DNA from: Clostridiales bacterium
GTDB taxonomy: Bacteria > Bacillota > Clostridia > Christensenellales > DTU072
Direction of reading: 5' to 3'
Length of the DNA: 41,090 nucleotides
NCBI GenBank assembly: GCA_012841525.1
Contig: DUUO01000029.1
Coordinates: 1-41,090 of the forward strand
Below are positions 17,991-26,524 of the stretch, in pieces. The position numbers and the translations under genes were made by a program. The notes below the pieces were generated by a model. That model was not told the DNA's origin. It made no database searches and saw only the letters and a list, made by a program, of their open reading frames with translations. How positions within the stretch are numbered: the first letter of the stretch is position 1; every line of letters begins with the position of its first letter.

Positions 17991-18785
17991 TTAATCTTTT
18001 GCGTTTTCATCAATTGTTTTTGAAGCATTTGCTTCTGCTTCAGCTTCAGCTTCTGCACATTCTGCTTCTTTACATTCATTGCAAGTAGTGAAAATGCAAT
18101 TTGCAGCATTTGGGCATGGCTCTTCAATTATTGCACTTTCATTGCTAATAGATTTTTCACAAGGTTGTATGCCGTTAAATTCTTCAATTGTTTGCATTCT
18201 TCTATGAAGTCTTTTAAATTCTGCTAATACTGGGTCTGGTAAATGTTGATCTAAATCATCAACTTTTGCACCATATGATCTTACAACTCTGCCTGGAATA
18301 CCAACAACTGTTGAATATGGGGGAACATCATTTAATACAACTGCTCCAGCGCCAATTTTTGAATATGCACCAATTGTTACATTGCCTAAAATTTTTGCAC
18401 CTGCTGAAACCATTACATTATTTTCTAATGTTGGATGTCTTTTACCTGTTTCTTTTCCAGTTCCACCAAGAGTAATTCCTTGAAACAAAATACAATTATC
18501 TCCAATGATGGTAGTTTCACCGATAACAATTCCTGTTCCGTGATCTATAAAAACACCTTTACCAATTGTTGCACCAGGGTGAATTTCAATTCCAGTTATT
18601 TTTTTTGTTCTTTGAGATATCATCCTTGCAATTAGTTTATGTCCTTTTTTATAAAACCAATGTGCTCTTCTATGTCTATATAGGGCTCTAATGCCACTAT
18701 ATGTCATAAAGACTTCAAACTTTGATCTAGCGGCAGGATCTCTTTCCATTGCAGCTTGTATATCTTCTTTGATTCTATCAAACAT
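17991..18785 (-). CDS. cysE: Serine acetyltransferase with cysteine-rich C-terminal tail
   Basis: Transfers acetyl from acetyl-CoA to L-serine, giving O-acetylserine for cysteine synthesis. The short helical N-domain (1-60) of the Bacillus-type enzyme is followed by a left-handed beta-helix of hexapeptide repeats (about 65-165). Catalytic H82 is in DHGTGIVIGE and H117 is in GKRHPTL. After the normal end (about residue 190) comes a tail of about 60 residues. It has six cysteines (C209, C224, C230, C235, C238, C243) and then an AEAEAEAEA run encoded by a short DNA repeat. This tail is not usual for the family. AGGT lies eight bases before the ATG. It is upstream of cysS and likely co-transcribed. 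Confidence 0.95.
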   Translation of the reverse strand: MFDRIKEDIQAAMERDPAARSKFEVFMTYSGIRALYRHRRAHWFYKKGHKLIARMISQRTKKITGIEIHPGATIGKGVFIDHGTGIVIGETTIIGDNCILFQGITLGGTGKETGKRHPTLENNVMVSAGAKILGNVTIGAYSKIGAGAVVLNDVPPYSTVVGIPGRVVRSYGAKVDDLDQHLPDPVLAEFKRLHRRMQTIEEFNGIQPCEKSISNESAIIEEPCPNAANCIFTTCNECKEAECAEAEAEAEANASKTIDENAKD

Positions 18786-19108
18786 AATTTTTACCTAAAA
18801 TTTATAGTGCAAAATAGCACAATTTGTATTTTTATTATATTTATTATATATTCCCTAGACAAATTTGTGTAGTAATTTAACAAGGTTTAATAGTTTAAGC
18901 TCATAATCTAACTTGTTTAGCATTTAAGTATTGTTTGCTTCCCAGTGATATTGTTAACAAATCAACAAAGAAAAGGTTTAACTTGTTTAGCCTCTAAACA
19001 TTATTTCATAGCATTATTAATAAAATAACAAGAAAAGAAAAGGGGATTAATTGTTTTGTATTTAAGCATTGCCATTTTCAAATAAATGCAATTGAGAATT
19101 AAAAAACA
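18786..19108. other. Intergenic region with degenerate repeats
   Basis: No gene is seen. Roughly three diverged copies of a unit of about 70-100 bases are suggested by recurring aacttgtttagc and tttaagcattg, at about 18905, 18975 and 19055. Confidence 0.45.
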
Positions 19109-19134
19109 TAAAAAAAGGAGCCATACAGCTCCTT
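19109..19134 (-). terminator. Terminator of the 19155-20600 gene
   Basis: On the minus strand AAGGAGC-TGTATG-GCTCCTT is followed by a run of T's. It lies 20 bases beyond the stop codon. Confidence 0.88.
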
Positions 19135-19154
19135 AAAATTTTGAAATTCAACAA

Positions 19155-20600
19155 CTACCGCCTAGGATATCTAGGATCGTATGCTGGTTTTGAACCTGCT
19201 CTTGCCATTGTTGCTTGAGCACCTTGAGGAGCTCTGACCCTTGCTTGTCCTGGTTGTCCTGGTTTTGTAGGTTTTGATTGTCCTCTATATGTATGAGGTT
19301 TATTTCCTTTTGGAACGAATGCAACAGTTTTTGCTTCTCTATTTCTGAAAAATAGCGGCATTATAGATATTAATAGTGGAAAGATTAATAGTAATGGGAA
19401 TAGCATGTTAAATGTGATGGTTGGTGCATTTTCACCTAATTCAACTATTTCAGTCCAACTTGTTTTAAAGTAATTTTGTAAACATTCTTTTACTGCATCG
19501 TTAGTTGCTGCATTAATATCTAAAAAGGCAGGAAGGAACATAGTTATTAGCCCAAAAATTACAATGAAAATTGGTATAGCATGAAGTCTTCTAGATGTAT
19601 AACTAAACAATCTTCCTATACATAAAATAAGTTCAATAAAGGCAAGAAGAACCATCAAAATTAAAGATACGATTGTGCCATATGTTGCAACTGCTCTAAT
19701 GATTGCGACATTATCATATGAGCCATCTTCCATTTTTCTAATTTTTAAATCTTCTTTTCTATCTCTAATATATTTTAGATAATACCAACTAGGTCCTTGC
19801 ATTACTCCTAAGTTTTCTATAGGATCAAGTCTGTTTTCTGCAAAAGGCTCAGTCTTAAACATTGCTTTAATGATATCTAAAATAGTTACATCGATAGCAA
19901 TCATTTCCGCATCTTCATAAAGTAAAACTCTCTCAGGTGGAACTAATGTAACAGGATCTTCATATTTTTCGCCTTGTTCGTATTTATGTTCTTCAAATAA
20001 AAAAGCACCTTTTGGCCATTCGCCATTATTAATAATGCTAAAATCATTTTCATTTGGTCCAAGTCTGAAATATGCAACAGAACCAAAAGACATTCTTACA
20101 TCCATTCCCTCACTTATTGAATCTTCGACTGCAACCATTGATTCCATTGGTATGAAAGCTGCTGAAAAAATTATTCCCATAAAAACAATTAAAAGTATAA
20201 GCATAACAATTGGTAGGGCTGCACCAAAATACCTAGTTTTTGAAAAATATCCTTCGTAATCAAAATCAACATCAGTATATGCATCAGCATATCTACCAAG
20301 TTTTTTCTTCTTTTTATCTAATTTTTTATTACTGTATTGGCTGTGAGTTTGTAATTCATTTGCTAAAATGTTTGGATCATATTCGCCTGCTTCAACTTTA
20401 TAAAGCAAGGTTTTATATTCTTCTCTTTTGTCTTTTAAATGACGTTTTGCATAAGGAGAAGTAGCATCACGAATATCATACTTCAATTCGTGAATTTTCC
20501 TTTTAAGCAATTCTACTAAAACGGCTTCATCTCTTTCAGTCCATGTAGCAGTGAACATTTTTGCCGTAGTTAATGGTGCTTGTTGTTTTTGCTTTGCCAT
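19155..20600 (-). CDS. Four-helix membrane protein of unknown function
   Basis: Not recognised. Numbering from an upstream TTG (20615): residues 25-105 are a charged helical region in the cytoplasm. Hydrophobic helices lie at about 132-155, 303-333, 344-364 and 402-422. A soluble domain of about 145 residues lies between helices 1 and 2 and probably outside the cell. The last 55 residues are basic and Pro/Gly-rich (KPTKPGQPGQARVRAPQG), likely disordered. I start at the ATG at 20600; TTG at 20615 (adds MSKRF) is possible, and neither has a convincing SD. A terminator follows, so it is probably transcribed alone. Confidence 0.75.
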   Translation of the reverse strand: MAKQKQQAPLTTAKMFTATWTERDEAVLVELLKRKIHELKYDIRDATSPYAKRHLKDKREEYKTLLYKVEAGEYDPNILANELQTHSQYSNKKLDKKKKKLGRYADAYTDVDFDYEGYFSKTRYFGAALPIVMLILLIVFMGIIFSAAFIPMESMVAVEDSISEGMDVRMSFGSVAYFRLGPNENDFSIINNGEWPKGAFLFEEHKYEQGEKYEDPVTLVPPERVLLYEDAEMIAIDVTILDIIKAMFKTEPFAENRLDPIENLGVMQGPSWYYLKYIRDRKEDLKIRKMEDGSYDNVAIIRAVATYGTIVSLILMVLLAFIELILCIGRLFSYTSRRLHAIPIFIVIFGLITMFLPAFLDINAATNDAVKECLQNYFKTSWTEIVELGENAPTITFNMLFPLLLIFPLLISIMPLFFRNREAKTVAFVPKGNKPHTYRGQSKPTKPGQPGQARVRAPQGAQATMARAGSKPAYDPRYPRR

Positions 20601-20884
20601 AAATCTTTTACTCAATTAATTTTTAGTTAATTACTAATTTTACTCAAAGTTCTTAGATCGTTCAACCTAAAATCTTTCGACTTTCTTTAACATTTTAGCC
20701 TATATACTTTTATATTTTAAGATAATATAAAATATTAGTTGCTTTTGATATGTATTTCTATTATATATTGCCTATATATTTTTATCAAGGGAAAGGGAAA
20801 ACAGTTGTTTTTAATTATTCAAATATCCTCTTTCACCTATATTAAAATATGACTTTTACAAGGTTTTAATATATACCTTTATAC

Positions 20885-21030
20885 TCAATTTTGTGCACAT
20901 ATACGCTTTATTTAATATTTTTTATCACATCATAGTTTTGTGCACATATACGCTTTATTTAATATTTTTTGTCACATCATAGTTTTGTGCACATATATGC
21001 TTTATTCAACAATTCAATACATTAAAATTT
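20885..21030. repeat. Three 47-bp tandem repeats
   Basis: Copies start with ttgtgcacatatacgcttta at 20891 and 20938, with a diverged third at 20985, an exact 47-base period. Each includes the palindrome GTGCAC. A further decayed copy (tttatgcatatatgtaatttttt) reaches the 3' end of the gene at 21060. The rest of the gap (20616-20884) shows no gene. Confidence 0.88.
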
Positions 21031-21059
21031 ATGCATATATGTAATTTTTTAAGATAAAA

Positions 21060-21515
21060 TTACATCAATCTTAAAAGTGAGGGTAGTGTGTTTAATACAA
21101 AGTTTGCTGTACTTTGTTCTCCGCCACCGCCACCTGCTCCGAACAAAGCATCTAATAAACCTTCAATAAATCCTAAGGTTACAACTACTACTAAGATAAC
21201 TATAATAATGTGTAGAATGAAGCCTATTAAAGCACCTATTCCAGCAGATTTTGCCTTTTTTCGATAATCTTTTTTCCATGCTAGAAATAAAATAAATCCA
21301 ACAAGTGGTATTAAAAAACCTAAAAGGCCCCAACCAAATCGAGCACCACCACTTATTGGTGGTTCTTGTTGTGGAGCATATTGATGATTTTGTTGATGGC
21401 CATGTTGTTGTGGATGTCTATGCATTTGTGGATTACCCATTCTTGTTCCGCAATATGGACAAACATAATGATTGCCACGATTATTCATTTGGTTATTACA
21501 GTTTGGACAATACAT
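21060..21515 (-). CDS. Small zinc-ribbon membrane protein, paralogue A
   Basis: 151 residues from the ATG at 21515, which has a perfect AAGGAGG seven bases upstream; an in-frame ATG at 21533 lacks an SD. Zinc ribbon YCPNCNN then CPYCG (four Cys), a His/Gln-rich linker (HRHPQQHGHQQNHQ), and two hydrophobic helices (SGGARFGWGLLGFLIPLVGF and a second in GALIGFILHIIIVILVVVV). A Gly-rich tail follows. It shares domain order and the motif WKKDYRKKAKSAGIGALI with the next gene. Function unknown. Confidence 0.82.
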   Translation of the reverse strand: MYCPNCNNQMNNRGNHYVCPYCGTRMGNPQMHRHPQQHGHQQNHQYAPQQEPPISGGARFGWGLLGFLIPLVGFILFLAWKKDYRKKAKSAGIGALIGFILHIIIVILVVVVTLGFIEGLLDALFGAGGGGGEQSTANFVLNTLPSLLRLM

Positions 21516-21576
21516 TTTTTCCTCCTTATGCAAATGTTTAATTTATTAAAACTGTTCAAAGTTAAATATATATAAT

Positions 21577-21692
21577 CAAGTTGCTACAATTATTGTTTTA
21601 GCACATAACCAAGTTTCTACAATTATCATTAAAATATGTTACAAGTTGTTACAATTATCGTTAAAATATATTAACAAGTTGTTACAAATATA
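21577..21692. repeat. Four degenerate 32-33 bp tandem repeats
   Basis: Copies start with caagtt at 21577, 21610, 21642 and 21675 and share gttacaattatcgttaaaat, between the two zinc-ribbon paralogues. Confidence 0.75.
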
Positions 21693-21729
21693 GATATGCC
21701 ATTTAGTTAAAATTAAATTTAAACTTATT

Positions 21730-22104
21730 TTAAGCAGCAGCTGTGGCAAGTAAACCCGCAGCAAAAGCGACAATAAACATAATAATACTTACAACTACAT
21801 TTACGATTACGCTTATTAAAGCACCCTTCCCAGCGGATTTTGCTTTTAATGGATAATCATTTTTCCATACTAAATATAAAATTAATCCAACGATTGGAAT
21901 GAAATATCCAAGACAACCATAGCCAAAAGAAGGGTGATCATCAGGTCTTGGCCCATATTGTTGTGGAGATTGTTGTGGTCCATATGGCCCATATTGTTGT
22001 TGATTTCCATACATTTGTTGATTATTTATCTTTGTTCCACAGTTTGGACATACATTTTCTTGACCATTGCTGTGCATTGGAGTTCTACAATTTGGACAGT
22101 ACAC
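21730..22104 (-). CDS. Small zinc-ribbon membrane protein, paralogue B
   Basis: 124 residues from a GTG with AGGAGG eight bases upstream. Zinc ribbon MYCPNCRT then CPNCG, a Gln/Tyr/Pro-rich linker (QQYGPYGPQQSPQQYG), then two hydrophobic segments with GYFIPIVGLILYLVWKNDY and a C-terminal helix. It is clearly a duplicate of the neighbouring gene, with the shared block KNDYPLKAKSAGKGALI. It lacks the Gly-rich tail. Function unknown; the ribbon is expected on the cytoplasmic side. Confidence 0.82.
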   Translation of the reverse strand: MYCPNCRTPMHSNGQENVCPNCGTKINNQQMYGNQQQYGPYGPQQSPQQYGPRPDDHPSFGYGCLGYFIPIVGLILYLVWKNDYPLKAKSAGKGALISVIVNVVVSIIMFIVAFAAGLLATAAA

Positions 22105-22317
22105 TAAAAAATCCTCCTAAAAAGTTTATTTATACTTTTATATTATATAATATTATAGGCATAAAAATAAACATTATAAAATTATTTTTTTTCTATTTTA
22201 TAATCCTTTAGCATCAATAAAAATTAAATCATATTTCTAAACTTTAAGCTTTAATATCTTGCAATAAAGTAAAAAGCATACATCATAAAGATAATAACGA
22301 AAGGAGGATAAAAAATT

Positions 22318-22377
22318 ATGAAGAGTAAAAAAAGATTTATTTCAGTAATTGCTCCAAGAATTTTTTTATTATATTAA
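22318..22377 (+). CDS. Possible 19-residue peptide with a perfect ribosome binding site
   Basis: ATG with GAAAGGAGG nine bases upstream encodes MKSKKRFISVIAPRIFLLY and TAA. It is the only plus-strand coding signal in this stretch and has a basic head and a hydrophobic tail, like small membrane peptides or type I toxins. No downstream plus-strand gene is present that it could lead. The gap 22105-22443 holds nothing else I can name. Confidence 0.4.
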   Translation: MKSKKRFISVIAPRIFLLY

Positions 22378-22443
22378 TTTACAAACAAGATTGTTTAATT
22401 ATAAAAACAAAATGATTTTATAAATCAAATTTCAAAATAAGAT

Positions 22444-23529
22444 CTATACATTAAATCTAAATAAGACTACATCACCTTCTTGAAAGACATAATCTTTACC
22501 TTCACTTCGGATTTTTCCTTTTTCTTTTGCATTGCTCCAACTGCCAAGTTCTAAAAGATCTTTCCAGTTTATAACTTCAGCACGAATAAAACCTTTTTCA
22601 AAATCAGTATGAATTTTACCTGCTGCTTGTGGGGCTTTAGTTCCAATAGGGATAGTCCATGCTCTTGTTTCTTTTTCGCCAGCAGTTAAATAACTCATAA
22701 GGCCAAGTAGTTTATATGATTTAGAAATTAATTCATCTAATCCAGAATTATCTAGGCCTAACTCTTCTAAAAACATTTGTCTTTCTTCTTCAGTTAAACT
22801 TTGCAAATCCGCTTCATTTTGAGCACATAAAACGACAACTTCATCACCCTCTTTTGCAGCATATTCTTTTACTTTTTGAACATACTCATTGTTTGGATCA
22901 TCGCCATCTGCAATATTTGCTACATACAAAACTTTTTTGCTTGTTAGTAAAAAGCAAGAATCTATAACTTCTTGTTCTTCATTTGATAATTTAACACTTC
23001 TTGCACCCTTTAATTGTTCTAGTGCTTTATATACTTTTTCCATTACCTCATATTCAAAAGCATATCGTTTTTCGCCGCTTTTCATTGCAGTTTTTGTTTT
23101 CTCCATTCGCTTAGTTAGGGTTTCCAAATCTGCGAGACAGAGTTCCATATTTATTGTTTCAATATCTTGTATTGGATCTATTTCGCCAGACACATGAGTG
23201 ATATTATCATTTTTAAAACATCTAACGACATGAACAATAGCATCAACTTCTCTTATATGTGAAAGAAATTTATTTCCAAGACCTTCGCCTTTGCTTGCAC
23301 CTTTAACTAATCCTGCAATATCGAAAAATTCAATAGTTGCATGAATGATTTTTTTGCTATGAAAAAGCTCTCCTAATTTATATAATCTATCATCTGGCAC
23401 AGCAACCATTCCGACATTTGGCTCTATAGTGCAAAAGGGGTAGTTTGCAACGGCTGCTCCCGCTTTTGTTAGAGCATTAAAAAGAGTGCTTTTTCCAACA
23501 TTTGGTAATCCTACTATTCCTAATTTCAT
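22444..23529 (-). CDS. ychF: Ribosome-binding ATPase YchF (Obg family)
   Basis: 361 residues, standard for YchF. P-loop GLPNVGKS (7-14), switch II in EFFDIAGLVKGASKGEGLGN, and NIAD at the G4 position in place of NKxD, which is why the family prefers ATP. A coiled-coil insertion (ETLTKRMEKTKTAM) and the C-terminal TGS domain ending GKDYVFQEGDVVLFRFNV are all present. The ATG has AAGGA upstream. YchF binds ribosomes and affects stress responses. Confidence 0.97.
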   Translation of the reverse strand: MKLGIVGLPNVGKSTLFNALTKAGAAVANYPFCTIEPNVGMVAVPDDRLYKLGELFHSKKIIHATIEFFDIAGLVKGASKGEGLGNKFLSHIREVDAIVHVVRCFKNDNITHVSGEIDPIQDIETINMELCLADLETLTKRMEKTKTAMKSGEKRYAFEYEVMEKVYKALEQLKGARSVKLSNEEQEVIDSCFLLTSKKVLYVANIADGDDPNNEYVQKVKEYAAKEGDEVVVLCAQNEADLQSLTEEERQMFLEELGLDNSGLDELISKSYKLLGLMSYLTAGEKETRAWTIPIGTKAPQAAGKIHTDFEKGFIRAEVINWKDLLELGSWSNAKEKGKIRSEGKDYVFQEGDVVLFRFNV

Positions 23530-23555
23530 TTTACTTATTCCTTATATTTTTAATT

Positions 23556-23680
23556 TTTTATGTCATTAATTTTTTATGAATGTATAGTTTCTATTTATAT
23601 TGAACACTCTTTTGTATCGTTAATTTTTTACGAACATATCATTTATATTTGTATTGAACAGGCTTTCATATCACCATTTA
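23556..23680. repeat. 54-bp tandem repeat (about 2.3 copies) ending at the sigma gene stop
   Basis: tcattaattttttatgaa (23563) recurs as tcgttaattttttacgaa (23617), with tattgaacactct/tattgaacaggct following. A third start (tcaccattta, 23671) overlaps the stop codon of the sigma gene, so the 3' end of that gene is part of the array. Confidence 0.7.
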
Positions 23681-24301
23681 TTTGCTTTTGATGACATTTT
23701 TATTTTTCAAATTTCTGTCTCTCATTTTTTTGATTTCTTCATTGCCTTTTAATTTTCTTCTAGCAATGTTAATGGCGTTATCTACTTGTTTTTCTTCTAG
23801 TCCTAATATTTCTGCAATTTCTTTATAAGTATATCCGTTTGCAAAAAGAATAAGGGATTCTCTTTGTCTTTCAGATAATGTTTGTTTTAATAAATTATCT
23901 ATTTCTTCAGATTCTTCTTTTGAAATTGGCATTAACTCTAAGTCGTTGTATAATCCTAAATCTACAAATAGTGCGTCAAATTCTTCAGTGTATTCATATT
24001 GACTTGTAATAGGGGCTTTTTGTTCTTTTTTAATCCAATCATATAGAGCATTATTTATACATACTAGGGCATAGTAATAAAAACTTTTATTTTTTTCTTC
24101 ATCATAACTTTTTGCAGCATTAATTAATGCAATACTTGCTTCTTGAGCAAGATCTTTCTTTTCTTCGGCATTTTTTGCATATTTATTGACTTCTTTATGT
24201 ATTAATCCTTGGTTTTTTTTAATTAAAAGATTGCCTGCTTTACTTGAGTTTTGTTTAACTTGTTCAATAAGTTCTAATTGTTCTTTTCTTTTTTTACTCA
24301 A
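23678..24301 (-). CDS. Sigma-70 family factor in the SigH position
   Basis: 207 residues. Region 2 (about 24-92) contains DLAQEASIALINAAKSYDEE and a region 2.3/2.4-like YYYALVCINNALYDWIKKEQ. Region 4 (137-185) has SERQRESLILFANGY and YKEIAEILGLEEKQVDNAI. There is no region 1 or 3, matching the size of SigH/ECF-like factors. It follows mrnC and rlmB on the same strand, as sigH does in Bacillus (where yacP lies between), so it is probably the SigH orthologue. Whether it still drives sporulation or competence genes cannot be told. The start is TTG with AAGGAG eight bases upstream. Confidence 0.85.
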   Translation of the reverse strand: MSKKRKEQLELIEQVKQNSSKAGNLLIKKNQGLIHKEVNKYAKNAEEKKDLAQEASIALINAAKSYDEEKNKSFYYYALVCINNALYDWIKKEQKAPITSQYEYTEEFDALFVDLGLYNDLELMPISKEESEEIDNLLKQTLSERQRESLILFANGYTYKEIAEILGLEEKQVDNAINIARRKLKGNEEIKKMRDRNLKNKNVIKSK

Positions 24302-24354
24302 TATAGAAACTCCTTAAATTTTATGCTATTAATATTAAAACATATTTTTTAGGG

Positions 24355-24475
24355 TTTTGAAATTTATGTTTTTTTTGCTGCAAATAAAAAATTGTAATAA
24401 TTAACTTATAACCAAATATTCATATTTTTATCGCTGCAAATAATTATAGTAAATTTTGTTAAGTGATTATGCTCT
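24355..24475. other. Gap with a diverged tandem duplication
   Basis: atttatgttttttttgctgcaaata and catatttttatcgctgcaaata are about 60 bases apart, two decayed copies of one unit between the sigma gene and rlmB. No gene seen. Confidence 0.5.
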
Positions 24476-24492
24476 TATTAATAGAGGGAAAC

Positions 24493-25203
24493 TTACATTC
24501 TTTGTCTTACTGCCTCATATAAAACTATACCAGTTGCAACAGATGCATTTAATGAATTTATCTTTCCATATTGAGGTAGTGAGATAATGCCATTTGAAAG
24601 TTTTTTTGTTAAGGCTTTTACACCAAGACCTTCGCTTCCAATGACAATTGCTACATCATCTTTTAGATTTGCATCATATATTAATTGACCTTCCATATCA
24701 GTAGCAAGTACTGTTATGAATTTGTCTTGAAGCGTCCTTATTGTATCATTAATATTTGTAACTTTTGCTATTTTAACATGAGCGGTTGCTCCTGCTGATG
24801 TTTTAATAACTGTATCATTTACTGAAACACTTCGATGTCTTGGGATTACTATTCCAGTAACACCTGCACAATCTGCAACTCTTATTATCGCACCAAGATT
24901 GTGTGGATCTTGTATTCCATCAAGCAGTAAAATTAAATGTGGCTTTTCCTTTTGTGCCAAAATTTCATCTAAAGTAAAATATTTATATTCTGTAATTTCT
25001 GCTAAAACTTTTTGCACTTTCATTTTTGCCATTGCATCAAGTTCTTTTTTATCTAAATAGAAGATACGAATCTTTTTTTCTTTAGCATCTTTAATGATTT
25101 TTCTAAGTTTGTCAGAAAAGGCGCCTTTTTCAATATATATTTTTTCTATAGTGGTATCAGCATCTAAAGCCTCTTGTACTGCATTAAATCCATTAATTAA
25201 CAT
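24493..25203 (-). CDS. rlmB: 23S rRNA 2'-O-ribose methyltransferase RlmB (TrmH/SpoU family)
   Basis: 236 residues. The N-terminal substrate-binding domain (1-75) starts MLINGFNAVQEAL. The SPOUT domain follows, with the three motifs of the family: NLGAIIR (102-108), IVIGSEGLGV (187-195 region) and SLNASVATGIVLYEA (217-231). It methylates a guanosine in the peptidyl-transferase loop of 23S rRNA (G2251 in E. coli). GAGGG precedes the ATG. It lies between mrnC and the sigma gene. Confidence 0.95.
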   Translation of the reverse strand: MLINGFNAVQEALDADTTIEKIYIEKGAFSDKLRKIIKDAKEKKIRIFYLDKKELDAMAKMKVQKVLAEITEYKYFTLDEILAQKEKPHLILLLDGIQDPHNLGAIIRVADCAGVTGIVIPRHRSVSVNDTVIKTSAGATAHVKIAKVTNINDTIRTLQDKFITVLATDMEGQLIYDANLKDDVAIVIGSEGLGVKALTKKLSNGIISLPQYGKINSLNASVATGIVLYEAVRQRM

Positions 25204-25351
25204 ATTTCCCTCTTAAAATTTATTTCATTTATAACGATGATATTTTTTGCATTCTAATATTTTTTTCATCACGATTCGCGAATATTTTTCTCTTTAATAT
25301 TTACATATGATAGTGACATTTAGGCACACCAGATATATGATGCTTGCTATT

Positions 25352-25780
25352 TTAACAATCTTGATTATTTAACTCATATGCTTTTTCTAGAAGTTTTTTT
25401 AATCTATCATGATTTCCAACCAGATATAAAAAGCCGATTAAACCTTCAAGGCCAGAAGCAATATTGTATTCTGCTACATTTGCATTTTTTGATTTGCTAG
25501 ATTTTGTCACATTTCTAGATCTTTTATACACCATAGTTTCTAATTCATTCAAACTGCTAGTTATTGCCTTTAAAGCTTTTGCTTGTGATTTTGCACAAAC
25601 TTCTTTTGCCACTTTGATATGTAAAACACCAGTATTGTAATCGTGCGTATCTGCAACTTTAGTTCTTGCATACAAAGTTTGCACTGCATCGCCAATGAAT
25701 GCTAAGACATTAGCATTTTTTTGTAAAGCTTCAGTTTCAGAAATGGGTGTTGGGTTAATTGGTAAATAATCTTTTTCCAT
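25352..25780 (-). CDS. mrnC: Mini-ribonuclease III
   Basis: 142 residues from the ATG at 25780, the family's usual size; an upstream extension to 25993 is open only because the DNA is AT-rich and encodes a Tyr/Ile-rich sequence unlike the family. It has the RNase III catalytic domain without the dsRNA-binding domain: AFIGDAVQTLYAR (D31) and EYNIASGLEGLIGFLYL (E112) are the metal-binding signatures. It matures the 23S rRNA ends in Bacillus. No clear SD. It is upstream of rlmB, the Bacillus order. Confidence 0.92.
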   Translation of the reverse strand: MEKDYLPINPTPISETEALQKNANVLAFIGDAVQTLYARTKVADTHDYNTGVLHIKVAKEVCAKSQAKALKAITSSLNELETMVYKRSRNVTKSSKSKNANVAEYNIASGLEGLIGFLYLVGNHDRLKKLLEKAYELNNQDC

Positions 25781-26245
25781 GTATTGATTATATATCACAA
25801 GTGCTTTTTTGTATACAAAAGAGTGGAAGTGAAGAATATAGGAAATATTAAACATTAGTATATAAATATATATTGTAGGTTTTAATACTTGGTAAAGTCT
25901 GTATATATTAAAGTATATGTTGTAACTTTTACATTGATTAAAGAATGAATGAATTAAAGTATGTGTTTTAATTTTTTGAGTTAAATAAAGCATATATAGA
26001 TTGCAAGTAATATTGTGAGTTTAAATGTCGTGATAAAGTTTGAATTGAAAAGAAGAAAGTACTTTAGACAAAAGTTTAGAAAAAATTCACATAAAAAGTT
26101 GAAATTTTTATTAAAATAATCATTAATTTTATACAAAAACAATATATGTGATGCCTTTAATATGTAAACGAATAAATTAAAAGCAACATTTTATGTCCCT
26201 TAAAAGTCATATAAAATATTTTTTCAGAAAATTCATATTTGAGTG
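25781..26245. other. Divergent intergenic region between mrnC and lexA
   Basis: AT-rich non-coding sequence between the divergent mrnC and lexA. I see no RNA gene, clear repeat or ORF with an SD here. Confidence 0.5.
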
Positions 26246-26274
26246 TTGACATTTGTTTTTAAGGGTGATATTCT
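26246..26274 (+). promoter_or_regulatory. lexA promoter
   Basis: TTGACA (26246-26251), 17 bases, TATTCT (26269-26274) with an extended TG-A in front of the -10. Confidence 0.75.
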
Positions 26275-26281
26275 ATATAAA

Positions 26282-26296
26282 AGAACATTTAGTTCT
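26282..26296 (+). promoter_or_regulatory. Candidate LexA operator over the transcription start
   Basis: AGAAC-ATTTA-GTTCT, a perfect inverted repeat seven bases after the -10. Bacillus LexA sites are GAAC-N4-GTTC; this one has five spacer bases, so it would be a variant site. Position and the repressor gene downstream make autoregulation likely. Confidence 0.55.
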
Positions 26297-26304
26297 CTTA
26301 AAAA

Positions 26305-26512
26305 ATTAAGCAAAAATTTATGCTAAAAATCGTGGAATATATAACAAAAACATTAAAGTTAAATAAAAAGTTGTTGCAAAAACTTATGCTAAAAATCGTG
26401 GAGTATATAGCAAAAACATTAAAGTTAAATAAAATGTTGTTGCAAAAATTTATGCTAAAAATCGTGGAATATATAACATAAACATTAAATTTTAATCAAA
26501 GGTTTTTGCGAA
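26305..26512 (+). repeat. Three 66-bp tandem repeats in the lexA leader
   Basis: tatgctaaaaatcgtgga starts at 26319, 26385 and 26451 (exact 66-base period), with acaaaaacattaaagttaaa and ttgttgcaaaaa in each unit. They make up most of an untranslated leader of about 240 bases. Confidence 0.88.
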
Positions 26513-26524
26513 AAGGGAAAAGAA

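Noticed and set aside
25781..25993. Long N-terminal extension of mini-RNase III
   Set aside because: The extra 71 residues are Tyr/Ile/Phe-rich sequence typical of AT-rich non-coding DNA, and the family starts near the ATG at 25780.
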